Position numbers and translations under genes: made by a program | The notes under the pieces: model-generated | The model's database searches: none | What the model saw: only the letters and a program-made list of their open reading frames with translations | What the model was told of the DNA's origin: nothing | In this document: one piece after another, positions 53,568 through 62,257 of the stretch | Position numbering within the stretch: the first letter of the stretch is position 1 | How the letters are laid out: every line of letters begins with the position of its first letter | NCBI GenBank assembly: GCA_022787565.1 | Contig: JALFVN010000028.1 | Coordinates: forward strand, 62,001 to 126,000 | Direction of reading: 5' to 3' | Source: Clostridiales bacterium | Lineage (GTDB): Bacteria > Bacillota > Clostridia > Oscillospirales > Oscillospiraceae | DNA: 64,000 bases

Positions 53568-53612
53568 AGCAAAATTAAAAGGAGCGGCTCAGGATGACAG
53601 AATAGTTTAAAA

Positions 53613-53632
53613 GAGACAGCGTTTGCCGTCTC
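53613..53632 (-). terminator. Distal copy of the livF terminator hairpin
   Basis: GAGACAGC and GCCGTCTC pair with one mismatch and a four-base loop. On the minus strand TTTTAAAC follows, so this copy, not the one next to livF, has the T-run expected of a terminator. It is a near duplicate of 53793-53814. Confidence 0.6.
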
Positions 53633-53791
53633 AAGGCGTCGACAAAGTTCGACGCCTTGAAAACTTATTCAGGAGTATTCAGAAATACTCCTGAATAAGC
53701 ATGGATTGAACGCCGAAAGGGGACTCCCGTCCCCTCTCTGCGCTCTCCCCATGCAAATCTATGCATTGCCGATAGCTTTGTCTACAGTCTG
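53632..53791. repeat. Hairpin-rich intergenic element 2 (about 160 bp)
   Basis: There is no gene here. The ends CAAGGCGTCGACAAAG (53632-53647) and CTTTGTCTACAGTCTG (53776-53791) are imperfect terminal inverted repeats. Inside are three perfect stems: AAGGCGTCGA/TCGACGCCTT (53633-53658), a 16-bp stem CTTATTCAGGAGTATT/AATACTCCTGAATAAG (53664-53699), and AGGGGAC/GTCCCCT (53718-53735). A GC-rich stretch near 53720-53750 recalls element 1. Near-identical hairpins flank it on both sides, as with element 1 at 25113-25316. Confidence 0.7.
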
Positions 53792-53792
53792 A

Positions 53793-53814
53793 GGAGACGG
53801 CGTATGCCGTCTCC
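53793..53814. terminator. livF-proximal hairpin
   Basis: GGAGACGGC and GCCGTCTCC form a perfect 9-bp stem with a GTAT loop, six bases past the livF stop. It has no T-run on the minus strand, in contrast to its copy at 53613-53632. Confidence 0.65.
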
Positions 53815-53820
53815 TTTAAA

Positions 53821-54531
53821 TCATGTACCAAGATATGCTTTTTTCACATCCTCGTTGGCCAGCAGCTCCGCGCCGGTGCCGGAAAGGCCGATGCGCCCGG
53901 TCTCCAGCACATAGCCGTAATCCGCGGTCTGCAGGGCCATGTTGGCGTTTTGCTCGATGAGCAGGATGGTCACGCCCTTCTTATTGATCTCCCGGATAAT
54001 CTTGAAGATGTCCCGGACAACAATAGGCGCAAGGCCCAGAGATGGTTCATCCATCATCATGAGCTTTGGCCGGCTCATCAGCGCCCGGCCCACGGCCAGC
54101 ATCTGCTGTTCGCCGCCGGAGAGAGTCCCTCCCGCCTGCCATTCGCGCTCCTTCAGGCGCGGGAACAGGCTGTAAACCCATTCGATGTCTTCTTTCAGAT
54201 CGTCCTTTCGCAGATAAGCGCCGATCTTCAGGTTTTCCAGCACGGTGAGGTCCGGGAAAATGCGCCGTCCTTCGGGAACAAGGGTGATGCCCCGTTTGAC
54301 GATATCAATGGAGCTTTTGCCGGTGATATCCTCGCCTTTAAACTGAATAATGCCGCTTTTGGGTTTTACCAACCCGGCTACGGTACGCAGTGTGGAGCTT
54401 TTGCCCGCGCCGTTTGCGCCGATCAGGGTGACAATGCTGCCCTCCGGCACATCGAAGGATATGCCTTTTACTGCCTCAATGCCGCCGTAATTCACTTTCA
54501 GGTCTTTTATGCTGAGAATCGCTTCACTCAT
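53821..54531 (-). CDS. livF: Branched-chain amino acid ABC transporter ATPase LivF
   Basis: The second ATPase subunit (236 aa) of the high-affinity Leu/Ile/Val importer. It has Walker A GANGAGKSSTLRTVAGL, signature LSGGEQQMLAVGRALM, Walker B LMMMDEPSLGLAP and the switch His region ILLIEQNANMAL. It begins one base after the livG stop. It is the last gene of livJHMGF and is followed by the hairpin element 2. Confidence 0.96.
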   Translation of the reverse strand: MSEAILSIKDLKVNYGGIEAVKGISFDVPEGSIVTLIGANGAGKSSTLRTVAGLVKPKSGIIQFKGEDITGKSSIDIVKRGITLVPEGRRIFPDLTVLENLKIGAYLRKDDLKEDIEWVYSLFPRLKEREWQAGGTLSGGEQQMLAVGRALMSRPKLMMMDEPSLGLAPIVVRDIFKIIREINKKGVTILLIEQNANMALQTADYGYVLETGRIGLSGTGAELLANEDVKKAYLGT

Positions 54532-54532
54532 G

Positions 54533-55378
54533 TCACACCACCCCCAGATAAGCGTCGATCACGCGCTGGTCGTTTTTTACCTCCTGCGGCAGACCTTCGC
54601 AGATCAGCTTGCCGAAGTCAATGACGTAGATTCTGTCTGAGAAGGACATAACCAGATCCATGTGATGCTCGATCATAAACACGGTGAGATCATATTTGTT
54701 CTTGATATTCACAATGAACTCGCCCAGCTCCAGGGTCTCCTGGGGGTTCATGCCCGCCGCCGGTTCATCCAAAAGCAGGAGTTTGGGTTCGGTGGCCAGG
54801 GCCCGGGCAATCTCCAGCCGGCGCTGCAGGCCGTAGGGCAGGCTCACTGCCAGATCATCCTTGTATTTCAGCAGATCCTGCTCTTCCAGCAGGGCCTCGG
54901 TCTCCTCGCGTATCTTCTTTTCCTCCGCCTTTGCCATACGGAAGGTGGCCGTGAACACATTCTGCTTTGTTCTCATGTGCTTTGCCGTGAGCACATTGTC
55001 AAAAACCGTCATGCTCTTCCAGAGTCGGATGTTCTGGAAGGTACGGGCAATGCCCAGCTTTGTCACCTTATCCGGCGTGGGATCAATTGTTCTCTCGCCC
55101 AGATACTTTTCCGCGTTTTCCCCGGCATAAAGCTTTTTCATCTTACCCTGGGGATGGGCGCGGACAATGGGACTGCCTTCAAACTCGATCAAGCCATTGG
55201 TAGGCTGGTACACGCCAGTGATGCAGTTGAAAGCCGTGGTCTTTCCCGCGCCGTTGGGGCCGATCAGGGCCACGATCTCTCCCCTGTTCACCGCAAGGGA
55301 CAGGTTATTGACCGCGACAACACCGCCAAACTGCATGGTCACATTTTCCAGACGCAGAACATTCTCTTTTTCACTCAT
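54533..55378 (-). CDS. livG: Branched-chain amino acid ABC transporter ATPase LivG
   Basis: The first ATPase subunit (281 aa). It has Walker A GPNGAGKTTAFNCITGVY, signature in the LivG form LPYGLQRRLEIARALA, Walker B LLLLDEPAAGMNPQE and FMIEHHMDLVMSF. Start: the ATG at 55378 has AGGAGGTGA eight bases upstream; an in-frame GTG four codons earlier lies inside that site. It overlaps livM by eight bases. The approximately 25-residue insertion around PQGKMKKLYAGENAEKYLGE after Walker A is usual in LivG. Confidence 0.96.
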   Translation of the reverse strand: MSEKENVLRLENVTMQFGGVVAVNNLSLAVNRGEIVALIGPNGAGKTTAFNCITGVYQPTNGLIEFEGSPIVRAHPQGKMKKLYAGENAEKYLGERTIDPTPDKVTKLGIARTFQNIRLWKSMTVFDNVLTAKHMRTKQNVFTATFRMAKAEEKKIREETEALLEEQDLLKYKDDLAVSLPYGLQRRLEIARALATEPKLLLLDEPAAGMNPQETLELGEFIVNIKNKYDLTVFMIEHHMDLVMSFSDRIYVIDFGKLICEGLPQEVKNDQRVIDAYLGVV

Positions 55379-56525
55379 TGCCGCCGTCACCTCCTGCCGC
55401 CGCAGTCTTTTTCCGGAGTTTACGCTTTTTGAAGAAGTTGATTATTCCGGAAACGCTGAACTCCTTGTCGCCCATAATGCCCTTGCGGAAAAACAGCACG
55501 ATCACCATGATGATGACGGAGACCACCGCCATGCGGAAGCCGTTTTTGAAGATACCGGGGGCGCTGATGCCCAAGAATTTTCCGGAGTCCAGGCCGCGGA
55601 GCAGCCATTCCAGGCTGGCGATATACAGAAAGCTTGTGATCACAGAGCCGGTGATGGAGCCAATGCCGCCGATGACCACCACCAACAAAATCTCATAGGT
55701 CATGGTGCTCTTGAAGGACAGAGCCTGCAGCGTGCCCATGTACATGGCCAGCATACCGCCGCCGATGCCGGCAAAAAAGGAGCTGATGACAAAGGCCATA
55801 CGCTTGTGCTTTGCCAGATTGATGCCCATGGCTTCCGCCGCCACCTCGTCATCCCTTATGGCCTTGAAGGCCCGGCCGTAGGTGGAATTGACCAGAAGCA
55901 CAATAACGGCGATAAAGATGCCGATCAGAATGATATAAGAGGTGGCGTTCTCGAAGTCCGGGTAGCTCTTGAGCAGGTTGGAGCCGTTGGTCAGCGGGCC
56001 CAGATTCTTCCACTGGAAGAAGGCCCGGAGGATCTCCGCAAAGCCCAGGGTGGCAATGGCCAGATAGTCGCTCTTCAGTCTCAGCACCGGCAGGCCGATC
56101 AGATAGGCCACCAGAGCCGCCAATAGGCCACCGATCAGCAGGGCAACCAGGATGCCCACAGTGGTACCCACGGTGTCGCCCAGAAAACCGGCAAAAAATT
56201 CAGGGAAGGAAAACTGGACGATGCCGCCGTCAAAATACTGGTAAACACCGGGACGCTTATCCACGGGAATGCTCAAAATCGCGTAGGCATAGGCACCCAG
56301 GAGCATAAAGCCCGCCTGACCCAGAGAAAACAGGCCGGTAAAACCGTTGAGCAGGTTCATGGACACAGCAACCAGAGAATACACCGCCGCCTTTTTGATG
56401 ACCTTGATGACGATATGATAGCTGGGCAGCACCGAGTCGATAATGGTCATGACAATCAGGAGAAGCATCAGCAGCACAATGGCTACAATGGTATCTCTCC
56501 TTTTTTCACTTTTTTCCGTTTTCAT
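55371..56525 (-). CDS. livM: Branched-chain amino acid ABC permease LivM
   Basis: A membrane permease (384 aa) with about nine to ten helices. The family segments NLLNGFTGLFSLGQAGFMLLGAY are near residue 57-80, and the EAA-like cytoplasmic loop AIRDDEVAAEAMGINLAKHK is near 225. A charged C-terminal tail (KKRKLRKKTAAAGGDGGNE) is longer than usual. GGAGGTG lies before the ATG. It pairs with LivH to form the channel. Confidence 0.95.
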   Translation of the reverse strand: MKTEKSEKRRDTIVAIVLLMLLLIVMTIIDSVLPSYHIVIKVIKKAAVYSLVAVSMNLLNGFTGLFSLGQAGFMLLGAYAYAILSIPVDKRPGVYQYFDGGIVQFSFPEFFAGFLGDTVGTTVGILVALLIGGLLAALVAYLIGLPVLRLKSDYLAIATLGFAEILRAFFQWKNLGPLTNGSNLLKSYPDFENATSYIILIGIFIAVIVLLVNSTYGRAFKAIRDDEVAAEAMGINLAKHKRMAFVISSFFAGIGGGMLAMYMGTLQALSFKSTMTYEILLVVVIGGIGSITGSVITSFLYIASLEWLLRGLDSGKFLGISAPGIFKNGFRMAVVSVIIMVIVLFFRKGIMGDKEFSVSGIINFFKKRKLRKKTAAAGGDGGNE

Positions 56526-56537
56526 ATCTGCACCTCC

Positions 56538-57416
56538 TCACACCTTGTCGGTGACTTTCTCACCGAAGATGCCCGTGGGCTTCACGCAGAGGACAATAAT
56601 CAACAGCGCGAAGGTGAAGGCATCGGAAAAGGTGGAATAGCCCAGGCCCTTGATGAGCTCTTCGCAAAGGCCGATAATAAACGCGCCCACCACAGCCCCG
56701 GGGATGGAGCCGATGCCGCCGAACACTGCCGCAACAAAGGCCCGCAGGCCAGGCAGAGAGCCGGAAGTAATGCCCACAGAGGGGTAGTTGGTGAAGTACA
56801 GGATCGCGCCCACAGCCGCAAGGAAAGAGCCGACAACAAAGGTAAAGGAGATAACAGAATTTATTTTTACGCCCATGAGCTGCGCCGTCTCGAAGTCCTT
56901 TGCCGCGGCGCGCATGCCCATGCCGATCTTGGTCTTTTTGATGAGGTACACCAGCACCACCACCAGCAGAAGAGTCAAGACAGGAGTCACCACCGTGACT
57001 CTTTTGGTAGAAGCGCCGAAGATGGTAATCATGTCGGAGATCCAGGGGATGGGCTTGGTGACGGGCTGAGCCAGACCGCCGGTCAGGTAGAAGGCAAGGT
57101 TCTGGATCAGATAGCTTACACCGATGGCAGAGATCATCAGAGACATACGCGGAGCGCTGCGAAGAGGTTTATAGGCCACGCGCTCAATGGAAAATCCCAG
57201 AACCACCGTGACGATCAGCACCAGGGGGATAGACAGATAAAGGGGCATGGATGTGGTGGCATAGACCATCACAAGCCCCGCAACCATAAACACATCGCCG
57301 TGGGCGAAGTTGATGAGACGGAGAATGCCGTAGACCAGCGTGTAACCAATGGCGATCAGGGCATACTGGCCTCCGGCGGATATTCCGTTGATAATATATG
57401 GGATCAAAGCCTGCAC
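56538..57416 (-). CDS. livH: Branched-chain amino acid ABC permease LivH
   Basis: A membrane permease (292 aa) with about eight helices. The N-terminal signature GISAGGQYALIAIGYTLVYG and NFAHGDVFM are typical of LivH, and the EAA loop AAKDFETAQLMGVKIN is near residue 190. The start codon is GTG at 57416 with GGAGG seven bases upstream. It lies 12 bp upstream of livM and 89 bp downstream of livJ, the gap holding a hairpin. Confidence 0.95.
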   Translation of the reverse strand: MQALIPYIINGISAGGQYALIAIGYTLVYGILRLINFAHGDVFMVAGLVMVYATTSMPLYLSIPLVLIVTVVLGFSIERVAYKPLRSAPRMSLMISAIGVSYLIQNLAFYLTGGLAQPVTKPIPWISDMITIFGASTKRVTVVTPVLTLLLVVVLVYLIKKTKIGMGMRAAAKDFETAQLMGVKINSVISFTFVVGSFLAAVGAILYFTNYPSVGITSGSLPGLRAFVAAVFGGIGSIPGAVVGAFIIGLCEELIKGLGYSTFSDAFTFALLIIVLCVKPTGIFGEKVTDKV

Positions 57417-57455
57417 AGGGAGTCCTCCAATCTTTCTGAAAACAGTTTAAAGCCT

Positions 57456-57476
57456 GGCGGGGCAGATTGCCCCGCC
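57456..57476 (-). terminator. Hairpin between livJ and livH
   Basis: GGCGGGGCA and TGCCCCGCC form a perfect 9-bp, GC-rich stem with a three-base loop. On the minus strand it is followed by AGGCTTTAAAC, a poor T-run. Such a stem behind a binding-protein gene usually lowers read-through and stabilises the upstream message, giving more LivJ than permease. Confidence 0.7.
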
Positions 57477-57505
57477 AAGCCTGAAACCTTTAAGAAAAGC
57501 AAATA

Positions 57506-58723
57506 TCAGTCGACGCCCTGAACGGTAACGAATTCCCAGACGCCCTCTTCGGTATTAGCGGTCTTGATGTATGCCTGGTCACGCTTTGCATCGCCGATCT
57601 CGTCAAACTCGATCAGGCCGGAGACGCCTTCATAGCTTACACCGGGCAGAGCTGCAAGCACAGCAGCGGGATCGGTGGAGCCGGCAGCCTTCAAGGCCTC
57701 CAGAGCCACAAAGTATGCGTCATAGCCCATGGCGGTAACAGCGGAGACCATGTCGTTGCCGCCGTTATTGGTCATGGCGTCGGCGTTCTCGTTCATCCAT
57801 GCCTTGATGCCGGCGTCGAACTCCGGGTTGCCGCCTTCCTGATAGAAGGTAGTGATCTTTATGCTGACATCCTTGCCCTTTGCACTCTCAACCACCATGT
57901 TGTTGTCCCAGGTGTCGGAGCCAAGCAGTTCGCCCTCAAAGCCCTGAGCGGAAGCGGCCTCGATAATGAGCTGAGCATAGTTGGTGGAGACCGGTGCGAA
58001 AATAACACCTGCACCGGCAGACTTTGCATTGTTGATATAAGAGACGAAGTTCGCGGTGGCTTCGGGGAAGTCCTCGCTGACAACCTCGCCGCCGAGAGCT
58101 TTGAAGGCCTCGGAGAAGTAGTAGATCAGGCCCTGGTCATAGTCGCTGCCAAGCATAGCCAGCGTATAGGCCTTCTCAACGCCCAGCACCTTGTAGGCGT
58201 AGTTTGCCAGAACGGTGCCCTGGAAGGGATCCAGGAAGCAGATGCGGTAGTACACGTCACAGTCGGAAGTGACCTGGGGGTTAGTGCAGGTTACGCCGAT
58301 GGCGGGAACACCGGCCTCAGAGAACACCTGGCCACCGGCCATGGATACGCCGGATCCGTAGGAGCCAAGGACTACGGAGACATCGCGGTTCACAAGTTCA
58401 GCAGCGGCGGAGGGGCCGTTCTCTGCGGTGGTGCGGTTATCAACGATCTCCAGCTGTACATCGTAGGTCTGGCCGCCGATTTCCACAGTGGGCTGTACAT
58501 AGTTTGCGTACTGCATACCCAGGATCTCCTGCTTGCCGCCGGCTCCGTTGTCGCCGGTCTGGGGCTCAAACACGCCGATCTTGACGACAGGGTTTGCACC
58601 CTCTGCAGGGGCTGCGGTTTCGCCCTGGGGTGCGCTGCTGGCCGCCGGGACCGCGCTTTCACCGCAGGCGCACAGGGCAAATACCATGATCAGTGCCAGG
58701 GCAAGTGCAATTATCTTTTTCAT
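57506..58723 (-). CDS. livJ: Branched-chain amino acid-binding lipoprotein LivJ/LivK
   Basis: The periplasmic-type (here lipid-anchored) binding protein (405 aa). The signal peptide MKKIIALALALIMVFALCAC ends in a lipobox, with the modified Cys in LCACGES. A Ser/Ala/Pro linker follows. The Leu/Ile/Val-binding fold (peripla_BP_6) has KIGVFEPQTGDNGAGGKQE and GSYGSGVSMAGGQVF. The start at 58723 has GGAGG eight bases upstream; a longer frame is rejected. It leads the liv operon, behind its own promoter. Confidence 0.95.
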   Translation of the reverse strand: MKKIIALALALIMVFALCACGESAVPAASSAPQGETAAPAEGANPVVKIGVFEPQTGDNGAGGKQEILGMQYANYVQPTVEIGGQTYDVQLEIVDNRTTAENGPSAAAELVNRDVSVVLGSYGSGVSMAGGQVFSEAGVPAIGVTCTNPQVTSDCDVYYRICFLDPFQGTVLANYAYKVLGVEKAYTLAMLGSDYDQGLIYYFSEAFKALGGEVVSEDFPEATANFVSYINNAKSAGAGVIFAPVSTNYAQLIIEAASAQGFEGELLGSDTWDNNMVVESAKGKDVSIKITTFYQEGGNPEFDAGIKAWMNENADAMTNNGGNDMVSAVTAMGYDAYFVALEALKAAGSTDPAAVLAALPGVSYEGVSGLIEFDEIGDAKRDQAYIKTANTEEGVWEFVTVQGVD

Positions 58724-58801
58724 TTTTTGTTCCTCCCTTTTGGTTTCGCCAGGTTTGTGTCCGTACATTAAAGACACCTGTGTTTACCCGACGATATTTT
58801 G

Positions 58802-58830
58802 ATTATGCACTATCTCTCGCTAAATTGCAA
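58802..58830 (-). promoter_or_regulatory. Sigma-A promoter of the liv operon
   Basis: TTGCAA, 17 bases, CATAAT on the minus strand, about 80 bases upstream of livJ. The leader contains a GTGTC/GACAC stem. I saw no T-box or CodY-box match that I would defend. Confidence 0.65.
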
Positions 58831-58875
58831 TAATCTTAAATGACTAAATCGAGAAAAAATTTTACACAGTTTTTA

Positions 58876-60081
58876 TCATTCCTGCACAATTTTGGGGCTG
58901 GTGCGCCACTCTTTTCCCCCTTTTTTCTCCTCCCGGGCACAAAAACCAAGGACATAGAGATCGTGAGCGGCGGCGCCAATGGCAAAGATCTCCCTGCATT
59001 CCGCGGACATTTCCCGGACAGAGGCGGGTTTGGTGATCACCGGGATTTCCCCTTTCCGGCCGATCTCTCTCAGCAGAGCGCAGCCTCTGGCGTTGGCGGA
59101 CAGCACTCTGGCATAGGGCGGCAGCTCCCCGGCCATATTGGCTTTTACCCCCAGAGCCGCACACATGCACATGCGCCGTATACGGGAAAGAGCATATCGT
59201 TTGGTTTTTGCGGCGGCGGTGATGGCGTCAAGACTGGCTTCCTCATGGGCGGCTGTATAGAGTCTGCGGCCAATGCCGTCGCCGCCGTCGGGCAGCGCTT
59301 CATAATAGTCAGGCCCGAACATGCGAAGCCGGGAGATGATGGCCGTCTCCAGCATGTCGCTGTCGGTACAGGCCCTCCCCTGCTGCTTTTCTCTTTCAAA
59401 GACCCGGGCAGCCTCTTTGGGGATAAAGGCAGAGATGTCGTCCCCGTTTCTGATCATGCGGCGCAGCTGAGCTGCCGATCTGGGGCCCGCTCCCCCCTCC
59501 TGGTCGTGGCCGCTGCCGAAGCGGAGGACCGTCATGGGCTGCATGTCAAGGCGCAGCTCGTATATGGCCTTCAGATATTCCACGGCAAGAATGTTGTTGG
59601 GCAGCTCAAGCTGGGCTGAAAGCTCGCCCAGGCGGGTCTCCAGGGCTTTTTGCCGGGCCAGGGCATAGGAAAGGCTTGCATCGCTGCTGAGCACCTGACG
59701 GATCTCCCCATTGACCGCCGGGTCCAGAAGGGTCTGGGCAATGGTCTCCAGTGGCTCCAGCTCTCCCGCCTCGCTGCCGAAGCTGAGATGGGTTGTGCCC
59801 AGTTTGCTCAGCAGATACACCGCCCCTCTGGCAAAGCCCTCCGCCGAGGAGAGAGACCAGGGCAGCGGCAGCTCCACCACCAGATCGGCTCCACAGCGGC
59901 AGGCCGCCTCAGCCCGGGCAAATTTGGAGTAAATGGCTGGCTCGCCCCGCTGAACAAAATCCCCGGACATGACACAGACCACGGGGCAGTCCCCGCCCAA
60001 AGCCTGGCGGCTCTGCTGAATGTGGTATTCATGGCCGCTGTGGAAAGGATTATATTCGCCGACGATGCCGATTATGCTCAT
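58876..60081 (-). CDS. tmcAL: tRNA(Met) cytidine acetate ligase TmcAL
   Basis: A 401-residue nucleotidyltransferase-like enzyme that joins acetate to cytidine 34 of elongator tRNA-Met, using ATP to make acetyl-AMP. The HxGH-type active site lies in IVGEYNPFHSGHEYHI at residues 5-20. The family block SGDFVQRGEPAIYSKFARAE follows. It is divergent from ackA, an arrangement common in Clostridia, and both proteins use acetate and ATP. The C-terminal half is alpha-helical with basic patches for tRNA. Confidence 0.93.
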   Translation of the reverse strand: MSIIGIVGEYNPFHSGHEYHIQQSRQALGGDCPVVCVMSGDFVQRGEPAIYSKFARAEAACRCGADLVVELPLPWSLSSAEGFARGAVYLLSKLGTTHLSFGSEAGELEPLETIAQTLLDPAVNGEIRQVLSSDASLSYALARQKALETRLGELSAQLELPNNILAVEYLKAIYELRLDMQPMTVLRFGSGHDQEGGAGPRSAAQLRRMIRNGDDISAFIPKEAARVFEREKQQGRACTDSDMLETAIISRLRMFGPDYYEALPDGGDGIGRRLYTAAHEEASLDAITAAAKTKRYALSRIRRMCMCAALGVKANMAGELPPYARVLSANARGCALLREIGRKGEIPVITKPASVREMSAECREIFAIGAAAHDLYVLGFCAREEKKGGKEWRTSPKIVQE

Positions 60082-60103
60082 TTTCTGTCACCTCAAAAAA
60101 AGC

Positions 60104-60131
60104 TTGCATTTTCTGCCGTTTGTATTAGAAT
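60104..60131 (+). promoter_or_regulatory. Sigma-A promoter of ackA
   Basis: TTGCAT, 16 bases, TAGAAT on the plus strand, about 68 bases upstream of the ackA start. Confidence 0.6.
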
Positions 60132-60198
60132 AAAAAAGGTATATCTATATTTTACTTAATTCACTGCAGATTTACAATAGAAGAAAGGAATTGAAGGA

Positions 60199-61395
60199 AT
60201 GAAAATTCTTGTTATCAACGCAGGCAGCTCCTCCCTGAAATACCAGCTCATCGACATGGAGACCGAACAGCTCATGGCCAAGGGTCTCTGCGAGCGCATC
60301 GGTATCGACGGACATCTGAAGCACAGCCCGCTGGTGGGAGGCAAGCCCGTCTTTGATGAGGATATCAGCCTGCCCACCCACTCCGAGGCCATTGCTGCCG
60401 TTATCGAGAAGCTGACCAGTGCGGAATACGGCGTTGTCGCCTCCATGAAGGAGATCGACGCAGTTGGTCACCGCGTGGTCCACGGCGGCGAGAAGTTTGC
60501 CAGCTCCGTGCTCATCAACGACGAGGTCATGGCAGCCCTTGAGGAATGCACTCCCTTTGCTCCCCTGCACAACCCCGCCAACATCACCGGCATCAACGCC
60601 TGCAAGGCGGTTATGGGCGATGTTCCCATGGTGGCCGTGTTCGACACCGCTTTCCACCAGACCATGCCCGGCAAGGCTTTCATGTATGCCATCCCCTATG
60701 AGTACTACAAGAACGACGGCATCCGCCGCTACGGCTTCCACGGTACCTCTCACCGCTATGTCTCCTCCCGCTGTGCTGAGCTGATGGGCAAGCCCATTGA
60801 AGAGCTGAAGATCATCTCCTGCCACATGGGCAACGGCTCCTCCATCGCGGCAATCAACGGCGGCAAGTGCGTGGACACCTCCATGGGCTTCACGCCTCTG
60901 GTGGGTCTGCCCATGGGCACCCGCTGCGGCGACCTGGATAACGGCGTTGTTCAGTTCCTGATGAACAAATACGGCTACAGCATCGACGAGATGCTGAACA
61001 TCCTGAACAAGAAGTCCGGCGTTCTGGGCGTCTCCGGCGTCTCCTCCGACTTCCGCGATCTGGACAAGGCCGCCGATGAAGGCAACGAGCGCGCCGCTCT
61101 GGCTCTGGACATGTTCCACTACTGGGTGGCCAAGGTGGCCGGTTCCTACGTCGCCGCCATGAACGGCGTGGACGCCATCGTGTTCACCGCCGGTGTGGGC
61201 GAAAACAGCAAGTCCACCCGTGCCGCCATCTGCGAGTACTTCGGCTATCTGGGCGTCAAGGTGGACGAGGCCGCCAATTCCAAGCGCGGTGAAGACGTGA
61301 TGATCTCCACCCCCGACTCCCCCGTCAAGGTCTTCGTCATCCCCACCAACGAAGAGCTGGTTATCGCCCGCGACACCCGCGACATCGTCGGCTGA
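60199..61395 (+). CDS. ackA: Acetate kinase
   Basis: Makes ATP from acetyl phosphate, releasing acetate, the main energy-yielding end step of fermentation. The protein has 398 residues with all signatures: [24 protein letters not shown] with the substrate His/Arg site, [20 protein letters not shown] and [14 protein letters not shown]. The codons are strongly biased to GC-ending forms (for example GGC, AAG, CTG), more than in most neighbours, in line with high expression. pta is not in the window. Confidence 0.98.
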   Translation: MKILVINAGSSSLKYQLIDMETEQLMAKGLCERIGIDGHLKHSPLVGGKPVFDEDISLPTHSEAIAAVIEKLTSAEYGVVASMKEIDAVGHRVVHGGEKFASSVLINDEVMAALEECTPFAPLHNPANITGINACKAVMGDVPMVAVFDTAFHQTMPGKAFMYAIPYEYYKNDGIRRYGFHGTSHRYVSSRCAELMGKPIEELKIISCHMGNGSSIAAINGGKCVDTSMGFTPLVGLPMGTRCGDLDNGVVQFLMNKYGYSIDEMLNILNKKSGVLGVSGVSSDFRDLDKAADEGNERAALALDMFHYWVAKVAGSYVAAMNGVDAIVFTAGVGENSKSTRAAICEYFGYLGVKVDEAANSKRGEDVMISTPDSPVKVFVIPTNEELVIARDTRDIVG

Positions 61396-61417
61396 TTTTT
61401 ACCCCACCTATATTAAT

Positions 61418-61450
61418 GAGCTGCGGCATTTTTACCGCAGCTCCTTTTTT
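61418..61450. terminator. Terminator of ackA
   Basis: GAGCTGCGG and CCGCAGCTC form a perfect 9-bp stem with an eight-base loop, followed by CTTTTTT on the plus strand. It lies between ackA and the truncated minus-strand gene. Confidence 0.88.
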
Positions 61451-61964
61451 ATGAGCCTGCGCAGGCCTTTTCAAAATCAAACATCTCCGCAAGCTCCTCC
61501 GCCTGTTCCGGTCCGCCGGGCACACTACTGCTGAGCCGGATACAGGCGTCCTGCCGAGAATAAAAGATGAGTACCGTATGGCCCATATCATCCGCTTTTG
61601 TGTTCCATTCAATACAGACCGTACAGCCCCCTGCCGTGGTGTAGCTCCACTCCTGATAGTTCTCCGGTTCCGCCAGATACGCAGAAAAGGGCGGCATCGT
61701 GCCGGACACATATTTGCTTACGGTAAAGATCGTGTTATCACCATCTATCTCAATAAAGCCCTCGGCCTTGAAGCTGCCGTCCTCAAACACATAGCCGGGG
61801 CTGCTGACTTCGCTGTCAGGGAGGCCAAACGGTTCTGTCCCCGCCAGCGAGTAAAACTCGTCAAGGCTTGACGCCATGGTCATATCCGTATGCAGTTTCA
61901 GGCCGTATTTATCGCAAATCTCCAGCAGTTTTTCCGCCATGACGGTATCCCAGGCGTGGAAATC
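61449..61964 (-). pseudogene. C-terminal fragment of an unknown protein, 5' end lost
   Basis: An open frame of about 170 codons that reads as real protein from around FHAWDTVMAEKLLEI to the stop, with a beta-rich end (YTTAGGCTVCIEWNTKADDM, VLIFYSRQDACIRLSS). Upstream of that point the same frame is only the antisense of the plus-strand fragment at 61965-62162, and no start codon with a ribosome site exists. The family is not recognised; it looks like an extracytoplasmic or lipoprotein domain. The right boundary is approximate (within about 20 bases). Confidence 0.55.
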
Positions 61965-62162
61965 CGCCCCGGCATTGACAAGATGATGCAGGATTATATG
62001 GGCCGGATCGCGGAGATCGACACGGTTTACCGCTATGACCCCTCCCTTTGGGAGATTGTGGAGGCGGAGGCAAGTCGTTTTTATGGCGGTCAGCTCACCG
62101 CTCAGCAGACCGGCGAGGCAATACAGAGCAGAGTGAAAATATACCTGGCAGAACAAGGATAG
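61965..62162 (+). pseudogene. C-terminal fragment of an extracellular solute-binding protein
   Basis: The plus-strand frame ending at 62162 reads IDTVYRYDPSLWEIVEAEAS, then FYGGQLTAQQTGEAIQSRVK and IYLAEQG. That is the usual C-terminal end of ABC sugar-type solute-binding proteins (DPSLWEIV...FY.G..T.......IQ.R...YL.E). Everything upstream of about 61965 is missing. It is joined head-to-head with the truncated minus-strand fragment, so a deletion or inversion removed the 5' parts of two genes. The left boundary is approximate. Confidence 0.6.
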
Positions 62163-62230
62163 ACATCTTCCCGGCAGATGAAAGGAAAAATCACATAATT
62201 TGTGAATAAAATTTGCTTTTTATTTTAACA

Positions 62231-62257
62231 TTAGCACTCTCCTCTTGACAGTGCTAA
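62231..62257. promoter_or_regulatory. CIRCE operator (HrcA binding site)
   Basis: TTAGCACTC, nine bases, CAGTGCTAA, matching the CIRCE consensus TTAGCACTC-N9-GAGTGCTAA at 17 of 18 positions. It overlaps the -35 box of the hsp20 promoter, so HrcA would block RNA polymerase directly and heat would release it. Confidence 0.92.

Noticed and set aside
58724..58875. T-box or other riboswitch before the liv operon
   Set aside because: No T-box sequence, specifier loop or antiterminator pair was found; only one short GTGTC/GACAC stem.
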